Shown here piece after piece: positions 1 through 5,200 of a stretch of 11,915 bases of DNA. The DNA comes from JAENVT01 sp031412355. Lineage in GTDB: Bacteria > Actinomycetota > Acidimicrobiia > Acidimicrobiales > Ilumatobacteraceae. The notes under the pieces are model-generated. The model ran no database searches. It worked only from the letters and a program-made list of their open reading frames with translations, and was not told the DNA's origin. Position numbers and translations under genes: made by a program. Within the stretch, counting starts at the first letter, position 1. Each line of letters begins with the position of its first letter. The stretch is from the NCBI GenBank assembly GCA_031412355.1, contig JANOCR010000266.1:1-11915 (forward strand), written 5' to 3'.

Positions 1-831
1 GGCGGCGACGATGCCGCCCGGCTCGGGCGTTCCGGTGGCCGGGGCGTAGGCGGGGTCGAGCGAGTCGATGTCAATCGAGATGTACAACAGCTCAGGCCCG
101 TCCAGCGCCTCGCGAACCGCGTCGGCCATGACTGCTTGGAAGCCTCGGTCCCAGATCTCGTCCATCAGGTGCCAGCGCATGCCCTGTTCGGCCATCCACT
201 CCCACACTTCCTGCGGAGGCCAGTAGCTGCGCAAGCCGATCTGGATGAAGTTTCGTCCTGGAATCGCCCCGCTCTCGATCAGTCGCCGCATCGGTGTGCC
301 GTGGCTGGCAAGGTTGCCGTCGATCGTGTCGGCGGTGTCGGCATGAGCGTCGAAATGAACCATCCCGACGTTGCCGTACCCGTAGACATCGGCGACGGCA
401 GTTGCGGCCGGCCAGGTGACGGTATGGTCGCCGCCCATCGTGAAGGGGATGATCTTGCGGCTGGCGATCTCGTGCACGCGACCCTTGATGTTGTCGAGGC
501 TCCGCTGGACCATGCCGTGAGGGCAGTAGGCATCGCCGTAGTCGACGACTTCGATGTGCTCGAAGATCTCCAGCCCGTAGCTGAGGTGATACGTCCCTGA
601 CTCGTAGGCGTTGCTGCGCAATCCGCGCGGGCCGAAGCGGGCGCCGGGTCGGTTGGTCGTGCCGAGGTCGAACGGGGCACCGACGACGGCGACGTCGGGC
701 TGCCACGAGTCGAGTTGCTCGGGGGCGGTCAGCAATGGGCGCTGGGCGAATGTCATGACCGATCCGAAGGCGTAGCCCTGGTCGAGCTGTTCTTGGTAAC
801 CGGCTGGCAGATCGCGCTTGGGTTCACTCAT
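1..831 (-). CDS. speB: Agmatinase-family ureohydrolase, 3' end outside window
   Basis: Reading the minus strand from the ATG at 831 gives 277 codons with no stop before the window edge, so the C-terminus is missing; family members usually run 300-350 residues. The ureohydrolase signatures are intact: GGDHT at 133-137, DAHADT at 161-166 and SIDIDSLDP at 252-260. These supply all six expected Mn ligands (His136, Asp161, His163, Asp165, Asp254, Asp256). The N-terminal NRPGARFGPRGLR stretch and the end TGTPEPGG are typical of agmatinase and guanidinobutyrase branches. Agmatinase hydrolyses agmatine to putrescine and urea in the cytosol. Exact substrate (agmatine, guanidinobutyrate, guanidinopropionate, guanidine) cannot be settled from motifs. 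No in-frame start lies between this ATG and about 50 nt upstream, and no Shine-Dalgarno site is visible. The family call is firm; the substrate and symbol are tentative. Confidence 0.9.
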   Translation of the reverse strand, partial: MSEPKRDLPAGYQEQLDQGYAFGSVMTFAQRPLLTAPEQLDSWQPDVAVVGAPFDLGTTNRPGARFGPRGLRSNAYESGTYHLSYGLEIFEHIEVVDYGDAYCPHGMVQRSLDNIKGRVHEIASRKIIPFTMGGDHTVTWPAATAVADVYGYGNVGMVHFDAHADTADTIDGNLASHGTPMRRLIESGAIPGRNFIQIGLRSYWPPQEVWEWMAEQGMRWHLMDEIWDRGFQAVMADAVREALDGPELLYISIDIDSLDPAYAPATGTPEPGGIVAA

Positions 832-874
832 GGTCTGGCACGGTAATCGGTGGCCGCTGCCGAAAAGCGAAGCA

Positions 875-917
875 CCCCGGGCTGCGCAGCCAGCCGAAGC
901 CAGCGCGCCGCCCGGGG
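875..917 (-). promoter_or_regulatory. GC-rich inverted repeat upstream of the agmatinase-family gene
   Basis: CCCCGGGC (875-882) pairs perfectly with GCCCGGGG (910-917). Read on the minus strand, the interior contains C(TTCG)G, a stable UUCG tetraloop closed by a few GC/GU pairs. The stem is followed on that strand by a T-containing stretch (TGCTTCGCTTTTC). It lies 44-86 nt before the ATG at 831, so it would be in the 5' leader if transcription starts upstream. It could be an attenuator, an mRNA-stability element or a weak terminator. The structure is visible; its role is inferred. Confidence 0.4.
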
Positions 918-987
918 CGACTCCTTTTGGTTCATGATCCACCACTGGTCGACCTGCCGGCGTTAGCCTTTAGCTCGACTCAATGTC

Positions 988-1019
988 ATCGCCCGTCAGC
1001 GCAAGCGCTGGCGGGCGAT
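988..1019 (+). terminator. Long perfect stem-loop, terminator-like on the plus strand
   Basis: Left arm 988-1002 (ATCGCCCGTCAGCGC) pairs along its whole length with 1005-1019, with one G-T wobble and an AA centre (effectively a CAAG loop). On the plus strand it is followed by TCCCTTTGTT; on the minus strand no T tract follows. No plus-strand gene is recognisable upstream, so it would terminate an unannotated transcript or insulate the region. It may also be a DNA-level structure. Confidence 0.45.
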
Positions 1020-1020
1020 T

Positions 1021-1400
1021 CCCTTTGTTGGTTCACTCCCCGTTTGCACGGCTCGTTCCCCAACCACTGATTCGGTCTTCCCCGGTCACCCGGCTCCAAC
1101 CGTTCCAGCTGCTCGTTCCGCTACCCCGGTTACCCGGTTCGCTTCCCTCGCGTGACCGGCTCGCTGCGGCCTGGTTGCCCAGTCCGTTTCTCCCCGGCCC
1201 CACCGCTCGGCCCGAAGGCCTCCCGGCGGAATGGATCATTCCCCTCCCGAACCCGCTTCCACCTCGTGAACTCGGTTGGCCCTCCGATCCTTGTGACCGC
1301 CATTCCTGGCTGCCACGGTGTTCGGCACCGTTCCTCGAGTTCCGGTTGGCGTGCGCTTTCCGGTACTCGGGTAGCTTGCTCCAACCCAAGATCCCAGGTC
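1021..1400. other. Non-coding pyrimidine-rich stretch with degenerate short repeats
   Basis: The plus strand is strongly enriched in C and T. Short motifs recur: CCCCGGTCACCCGG (1080-1093) and CCCCGGTTACCCGG (1124-1137) differ at one base, and GCTCGTTCC occurs at 1051-1059 and 1111-1119. CGGTT and GTTCC words are scattered through the rest. Open frames run across it on both strands, but their translations (Pro/Ser/Leu-rich on plus, Gly/Arg/Ser-rich on minus) look like by-products of composition. I found no tRNA, tmRNA or RNase P RNA signature. Together with the next feature it could be part of an origin-like or protein-binding region. Confidence 0.4.
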
Positions 1401-1425
1401 AAGCGGTATTTTCCAAGTCACAGGG

Positions 1426-1497
1426 TTATCCGCAGACTTTCTTGACAATCCCCAGAAGTTTTTCCACTGTCCACCTTTTACACACAGGTTTTGCACA
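1426..1497 (+). promoter_or_regulatory. Cluster of DnaA-box-like 9-mers
   Basis: Within 72 bp, all in one orientation, are TTATCCGCA (1426-1434), TTTTCCACT (1460-1468), TTTTACACA (1476-1484) and TTTTGCACA (1489-1497). The last two match TTWTNCACA exactly and the first two differ at one position. CTGTCCACC (1467-1475) additionally resembles the Streptomyces-type box TTGTCCACA. By hand count, 1401-1500 is 54% A+T, clearly above its surroundings. The flanking genes diverge from this region. It could be an origin, a DnaA-titration site, or DnaA control of the cimA promoter. No dnaA, dnaN or rpmH is nearby, so oriC is not established. Confidence 0.45.
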
Positions 1498-1506
1498 GCG
1501 TTCACG

Positions 1507-1535
1507 TTGACATGCGGATGAAAGCCGGATTGAAT
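1507..1535 (+). promoter_or_regulatory. Candidate sigma-70-type promoter for the cimA leader
   Basis: TTGACA at 1507-1512 is a perfect -35 hexamer, and TTGAAT at 1530-1535 (4 of 6 to TATAAT) follows after a 17-bp spacer. The start would fall near 1542-1543. That would exclude the leader ATG at 1534 but place the in-frame GTG at 1543 at the 5' end of the RNA, giving a leaderless leader peptide. A second TTGACA at 1442-1447 has only a poor -10 (CACTGT). If that upstream promoter is used, the ATG at 1534 is available. Confidence 0.4.
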
Positions 1536-1584
1536 GGCTGTCGTGATCTCTTGCCTCACCGCCACGATCATCATCATTGACTAG
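1534..1584 (+). CDS. Putative isoleucine-rich leader peptide of the cimA attenuator
   Basis: This frame encodes the 16-residue MAVVISCLTATIIIID followed by TAG. Five Ile, two Val and one Leu occur in 16 codons, including four consecutive Ile codons (ATC ATC ATC ATT, 1567-1578) just before the stop. An in-frame TGA immediately precedes the ATG, so 1534 is the longest start; the GTG at 1543 is an alternative. It ends 80 bp before cimA and is followed directly by two hairpins, the second terminator-like. Ribosome stalling at Ile codons when charged tRNA-Ile is scarce would fit control of an isoleucine-pathway gene. A rival overlapping frame (1512-1580) ends PHRHDHHH, because repeated ATC reads as CAT in that frame, but a His leader would not suit the downstream gene. 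Confidence 0.55.
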   Translation: MAVVISCLTATIIIID

Positions 1585-1611
1585 CGCATGTCGGCCCCGG
1601 CCGATGTGCGC
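1584..1611 (+). promoter_or_regulatory. Leader stem 1:2 of the cimA attenuator
   Basis: GCGCATGTCGGCC (1584-1596) pairs with GGCCGATGTGCGC (1599-1611) through 13 positions, two of them G-U wobbles, around a CC centre. The left arm begins at the last base of the leader stop codon. A competing pairing, CGGC 1592-1595 with GCCG 1617-1620 plus CGG 1598-1600 with CCG 1613-1615, would tie up the left arm of the following terminator and could act as the antiterminator. The stems are seen; their switching is inferred. Confidence 0.5.
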
Positions 1612-1614
1612 TCC

Positions 1615-1646
1615 GAGCCGCCCACACGGGCGGCTCTTTCATTTCT
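1615..1646 (+). terminator. Intrinsic terminator (attenuator) before cimA
   Basis: GAGCCGCCC (1615-1623) pairs perfectly over 9 bp with GGGCGGCTC (1628-1636) around an ACAC loop and is followed by TTTCATTTCT. It sits 31 nt after the leader peptide stop and 27 nt before the cimA ATG, inside what would be the cimA 5' leader. A terminator there makes sense as a conditional one, preventing cimA transcription when isoleucine is plentiful. Confidence 0.65.
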
Positions 1647-1663
1647 ACGGAAAGGGCTCAGTC

Positions 1664-3238
1664 ATGAGCAATGAATCGGTCGAAGTCTTCGACACGACGC
1701 TGCGCGACGGGTTGCAGGTCGAGGGCGTGTCCGCAACGGTCGACGACAAGCTGCGCATCGCCGAGCAACTCGACTACCTCGGTGTGCACTTCATCGAAGG
1801 GGGGTGGCCCGGCGCGAACCCTAAAGACATCGAGTTCTTCGCCCGCGCCGCGACCGAGCTTCAACTGACTACGTCGACGATGGTGGCGTTCGGATCGACT
1901 CGGCGTCCGAAGGGCAAGGTCGACGACGACGCCACGTTGCGCAACCTTCTCGATGCCAACACCTCGGCAGTGTGCATCGTTGCGAAGAGCTGGGACTATC
2001 ACGTGCTCAATGCTCTGCAGACCACCCTCGACGAGGGCGAGGCAATGATCGCTGACTCGGTGGCGTTCCTCGCTGCGCACGATCGCCGCGTGCTGGTCGA
2101 CATGGAGCACTTCTTCGACGGGTTCAAGCGCAATCCAGAGTTCGCCCTGCGCGCTCTAGAGGCCGCTGTGGTGAAAGGGGCTAGCCATGTGGTGCTGTGC
2201 GACACCAATGGTGGGTCGTTGCCGCACGAGGTCGAGGCCATCGTCGCCGACGTTCACCGACACGTCGGCAGTGACGTGATCATTGGCATCCACTGTCACG
2301 ACGACACGGGTTGCGCAGTCGCCAACTCGATGGCGGCGGTCCATGCCGGCGCCCGCCATGTGCAGGGCACGCTCAACGGCCTGGGCGAGCGAACTGGCAA
2401 CTGCAACCTCACCACGGTGATCCCAAACCTCCAGCTGAAACTGGGCATGTCCTGCTTGCCGCAGGGTCGCATCGAGCGGCTCACCGCCGTCAGCCATCAC
2501 GTCGCAGAAGTGCTCAACCGTCCCCTCAACCCGCAGGCTCCCTACGTGGGGGCATCGGCTTTTGCGCACAAGGCCGGTCTGCACGTCAGTGCGATCGCCC
2601 GAGCCAAGGATGCGTACGAGCACGTCGACCCCGAGTTGGTCGGCAACGGCACACGCTTCGTGGTCAGCGAGATGGCCGGCAGGGCCACCATCCAGATGAA
2701 GGCCGCCGAGCTCAACCTGCCCATGGACGGCCCGGCCGTCAACCAGGTCATCGACGACCTGAAGCGATTGGAGCACGAGGGGTATCACTTCGAGGCCGCC
2801 GACGCGTCTCTGGAACTCCTCATGCGTCGCGCGTCGGGATGGCAGCAGGACTTCTTCCGCGTCGAGAGCATGCGGGTGATCACCGACGAACTGTCGACCG
2901 GCGACTTCACGACAGAGGCCACGGTCAAGGTCTGGGTCGGCGACCAGCGTCATGTGCACACCGCGGAGGGCAACGGTCCGGTCAACGCAATCGACTCCGC
3001 GCTGCGCGCCGCAATCGGCGCTTCGTACCCGCTGTTGGCGAAGGTGCACCTCACCGACTACAAGGTGCGCATCCTTGACGGCGCGACTGCGACTGGCGCC
3101 GTCACCCGCGTGCTGATCGACGCCACCAACGGCGACCGCACCTGGACCACCATCGGCGTCAGCCCCAACATCATCGAGGCATCGTGGAGAGCCCTCGAGG
3201 AAAGCATGGTGTACGGCCTGCTGCACTCCGGCGGCTGA
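1664..3238 (+). CDS. cimA: Citramalate synthase (CimA), DRE-TIM metallolyase family
   Basis: CimA condenses acetyl-CoA with pyruvate to (R)-citramalate, the first step of the threonine-independent isoleucine route, in the cytosol. The 524-residue protein shows FDTTLRDG at 9-16 (catalytic Arg14, metal-binding Asp15), FIEGGWPGANPKD at 43-55 (diagnostic of the citramalate branch rather than LeuA), HCHDDTG at 210-216 (metal ligands His210 and His212) and LNGLGERTGN at 237-246. Residues from about 395 to 520 form the LeuA-type allosteric dimer domain (GNGPVNAIDSALR, then SPNIIEASWRAL), where isoleucine usually acts as feedback inhibitor. The ATG at 1664 is preferred over in-frame upstream codons because GGAAAGGG (1649-1656) sits 7 nt before it and the family N-terminus aligns there; an earlier start would also read through the attenuator. 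It heads a three-gene unit. 2-isopropylmalate or homocitrate synthase is the less likely alternative. Confidence 0.93.
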   Translation: MSNESVEVFDTTLRDGLQVEGVSATVDDKLRIAEQLDYLGVHFIEGGWPGANPKDIEFFARAATELQLTTSTMVAFGSTRRPKGKVDDDATLRNLLDANTSAVCIVAKSWDYHVLNALQTTLDEGEAMIADSVAFLAAHDRRVLVDMEHFFDGFKRNPEFALRALEAAVVKGASHVVLCDTNGGSLPHEVEAIVADVHRHVGSDVIIGIHCHDDTGCAVANSMAAVHAGARHVQGTLNGLGERTGNCNLTTVIPNLQLKLGMSCLPQGRIERLTAVSHHVAEVLNRPLNPQAPYVGASAFAHKAGLHVSAIARAKDAYEHVDPELVGNGTRFVVSEMAGRATIQMKAAELNLPMDGPAVNQVIDDLKRLEHEGYHFEAADASLELLMRRASGWQQDFFRVESMRVITDELSTGDFTTEATVKVWVGDQRHVHTAEGNGPVNAIDSALRAAIGASYPLLAKVHLTDYKVRILDGATATGAVTRVLIDATNGDRTWTTIGVSPNIIEASWRALEESMVYGLLHSGG

Positions 3239-3256
3239 CCAGGTAGAAATAGGGGC

Positions 3257-3781
3257 ATGGCTGCGCCGAAGTTTGCCCCCGTCTCGCCTGTCGACGATTC
3301 GAGGGTCTACGCGTCGCCCGACGTCGTGCCGGCTTCGTGGAAGCCGAACCGTCCCGGGGACTTTGTCGGGTTCCAGCCCGAAGGCAGCCGCATGGGCTTT
3401 CAGGGCCCTGATCAGGGATACGCCCTGAAGATCGCCGGCGGCTTTCGTGATCGACTGAAACTGCAACCTGGCGAGCATGCTGCCGATGCAATCCAGGGCT
3501 GTCTGGGCATTGCCCTGCGGCGCGCGTCGATGTTCAGCCGGGCGCCTGTCGTGCACGACCTGACGATCGCCTTCACGATCTGGGGCTTCCTCGACGGCGA
3601 CACGCCTGGCGAGCTGAAGGCTCTGCGCCTGCGGCTGTTCGAGGGCGTCAGCAACACGCTGCATCACTACGACGAGGCCAGAGCACTGGTCGACATGGTG
3701 CCTGAGGCAACGCTGCGCATGACACCGGCGCAGGTCGCTGCTGCCTACCCGGAACGTTGGAAGGAACTGCTGGGAGCATGA
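3257..3781 (+). CDS. Conserved-looking protein of unknown function
   Basis: I do not recognise this 174-residue protein. It begins 18 nt after the cimA stop and its TGA overlaps the next gene's ATG (ATGA, 3778-3781), so it is very probably co-transcribed and translationally coupled. The start ATG at 3257 is preceded by AGGTAG and GGGG, neither ideally placed. The N-terminal half is Pro/Gly-rich and polar; the second half looks helical, with the stretch HDLTIAFTIWGFLDGDTP near residues 100-117 and a helix rich in Leu, Arg and Glu after it. There is no signal peptide, no clear membrane segment and no metal-binding Cys/His cluster. Codon use matches its neighbours, so it looks like a real gene. 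Context suggests some link to acyl-CoA or branched-chain metabolism, but that is only by position. Confidence 0.8.
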   Translation: MAAPKFAPVSPVDDSRVYASPDVVPASWKPNRPGDFVGFQPEGSRMGFQGPDQGYALKIAGGFRDRLKLQPGEHAADAIQGCLGIALRRASMFSRAPVVHDLTIAFTIWGFLDGDTPGELKALRLRLFEGVSNTLHHYDEARALVDMVPEATLRMTPAQVAAAYPERWKELLGA

Positions 3782-4923
3782 CACAACCGATCAATCTCCC
3801 CGACGAGCAACGCGAATTTCGCGAGGTCGTACGCCGTTTCGCGCAGGACAAGATCGCCCCACGCGCCGCGGCCACCGACGAAAAAGCGGAGTACGACTGG
3901 GAAGCCTTCAAGGCGCTCGTCGCCGCCGATCTCACGTCGCTGCAGTATCCAGAGGAGTACGGCGGCCAGGGCGCATCTCTGGTGACCCAAGCAATCGCTG
4001 CCGAGGAACTGGCGCGCGCATGTACTTCGACCAGCCTGATGTTCCTCATCTCCAAGTTGGGCATGCTGCCGGTGATCAACTTCGGCACCGATGAGCTGAA
4101 GGCCGAAGTGCTCCCGCGAATCTGCGATGGCAGCAGCCAGGCCAGCTACTGCCTCAGCGAGGCCGATGCAGGAAGTGATGTTGCGTCGATGACCACTCGC
4201 GCCGTTCGCGATGGCGACGACTGGGTGATCAATGGCACCAAGTGTTGGATCACCAACGCCGGCGTCAGCGACCTGTACACGGTGTTCGCACGTACGTCGG
4301 AGGACCGCCACAAGGGCATCACATGTTTTCTGGTCAAGGCCGAGTGGGGTGTCCATGTCGACAAGCTCGAGCACAAGCTCGGCATCAAGGGATCGCCGAC
4401 AGGCGTGGTGCGCTTCGACGATTGCCGAGTGCCCGACGGATGGCGACTCGGTGAAGTCGGCCAAGGCTTCGCCGTGGCGATGCACACGTTGGACCGGTCG
4501 CGCCCGACGATCGGCGCGCAGGCTGTTGGCATTGCCCAGGGTGCGCTCGATTTCGCCGTCGACTACATGAAGCAACGCCGCACCTTTGGCCGTCCACTCG
4601 CCGACAACCAAGGCCTGCAATGGATGGCGGCCGATTGCGCGATGCGCATCGAGGCAGCACGGGCGCTGGTGTACCGCGCGTGCGCGATGGTCGACGACGG
4701 TGACCCACAGGGCGAGTTGGGCACGGCCGGTGCAATGGCGAAGTGCTTCGCCAGCGACGTGGCGATGCAAGTCACCACTGATTGCGTGCAGTTCCTCGGC
4801 GGGTACGGCTACACCAGCGAGTTCCCAGTCGAGCGCATGATGCGCGATGCAAAGATCACCCAGATCTACGAGGGCACCAACCAGATCCAACGCATCGTGA
4901 TCGCAAAGAAGCTGTTCAGCTGA
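3778..4923 (+). CDS. fadE: Acyl-CoA dehydrogenase, FadE25-like
   Basis: A flavoenzyme that oxidises acyl-CoA to trans-2-enoyl-CoA, passing electrons to ETF. The 381-residue protein has family signature 1 (YCLSEADAGSDVASM, 124-138), the FAD/substrate stretch WVINGTKCWITNAG (149-162) and signature 2 (QFLGGYGYTSEFPVERMMRD, 338-357). The catalytic base is Glu365 within IYEGTNQIQ, the position used by short- and medium-chain enzymes. DRSRPTIGAQAVGIAQGALD (239-258) and FASDVAMQVTTD (324-335) closely resemble mycobacterial FadE25 as I recall it. The ATG at 3778 overlaps the previous stop by 4 bp; an in-frame TTG at 3757 would add seven unlikely residues. Acyl chain length and whether the substrate is branched cannot be read from sequence. 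Being in a unit with cimA hints at branched-chain acyl-CoA, but this is inference. Confidence 0.93.
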   Translation: MTQPINLPDEQREFREVVRRFAQDKIAPRAAATDEKAEYDWEAFKALVAADLTSLQYPEEYGGQGASLVTQAIAAEELARACTSTSLMFLISKLGMLPVINFGTDELKAEVLPRICDGSSQASYCLSEADAGSDVASMTTRAVRDGDDWVINGTKCWITNAGVSDLYTVFARTSEDRHKGITCFLVKAEWGVHVDKLEHKLGIKGSPTGVVRFDDCRVPDGWRLGEVGQGFAVAMHTLDRSRPTIGAQAVGIAQGALDFAVDYMKQRRTFGRPLADNQGLQWMAADCAMRIEAARALVYRACAMVDDGDPQGELGTAGAMAKCFASDVAMQVTTDCVQFLGGYGYTSEFPVERMMRDAKITQIYEGTNQIQRIVIAKKLFS

Positions 4924-4938
4924 CGTTTCTGTCCATCT

Positions 4939-4954
4939 GGTGTCGGTCGGCACC
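4939..4954 (+). terminator. Weak hairpin after the acyl-CoA dehydrogenase gene
   Basis: GGTGTC (4939-4944) pairs with GGCACC (4949-4954) including one G-U, around GGTC, 15 nt after the stop. No T tract follows, so it is at best a tail-less terminator. Confidence 0.25.
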
Positions 4955-5062
4955 GAGGCGATCGTCCGCAGCCCGTTGGGGCTGATCTGGTCGCCGGTTT
5001 GTGCGGGTTTGGCCGTCAGCGAGCTGCGCGATATCGGCAGATAGGGTGCTGTGCTGATTCCA

Positions 5063-5101
5063 TGTCAGCCTCTTGAATGACTGGCGTTCTATGAGCTGAC
5101 A
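5063..5101. repeat. Short inverted repeat in the convergent intergenic gap
   Basis: TGTCAGC (5063-5069) and GCTGACA (5095-5101) are perfect inverted 7-mers 25 nt apart. The rest of 4924-5200 holds no gene I can support. Function unknown; chance is possible. Confidence 0.3.
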
Positions 5102-5130
5102 CCGATGACGGACCGTGGTTGCCAGTCAAT

Positions 5131-5169
5131 GCGGGGATACTCCCGGCGGAACATGCTCGGGAACCCCGC
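5131..5169. terminator. Imperfect hairpin between convergent genes, possible bidirectional terminator
   Basis: GCGGGG (5131-5136) pairs with CCCCGC (5164-5169), and inside it TCCCG (5141-5145) pairs with CGGGA (5158-5162), separated by an asymmetric internal loop. It lies 31 bp past the end of the minus-strand pilB and could end transcripts from both sides. Neither side has a clear T run. Confidence 0.35.
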
Positions 5170-5200
5170 GATCTCCATTCCTTTGACGTGCGCGCGACAA

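Noticed and set aside
1132..1150. tRNA T-arm-like string GGTTCGCTTCC
   Set aside because: The conserved A58 is missing, and no acceptor or anticodon arm fits.
983..1510. Plus-strand 175-codon open frame and overlapping minus-strand frames
   Set aside because: Composition-driven Pro/Ser/Leu or Gly/Arg/Ser translations, open on several frames at once, no ribosome site, and it contains the terminator-like stem and the DnaA-box cluster.
1500..1663. T-box riboswitch before cimA
   Set aside because: No T-box sequence (AGGGTGGNACCGCG-like) or specifier stem; the leader peptide with terminator explains the region better.
2156..3784. Long minus-strand frame (542 codons) opposite cimA and the unknown gene
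   Set aside because: A shadow of well-supported plus-strand genes; Arg/His/Val-rich with no family features, as expected antisense to GC-rich coding DNA.
3745..4953. Long minus-strand frame opposite the acyl-CoA dehydrogenase
   Set aside because: Antisense to a clear FadE gene; no recognisable motifs.
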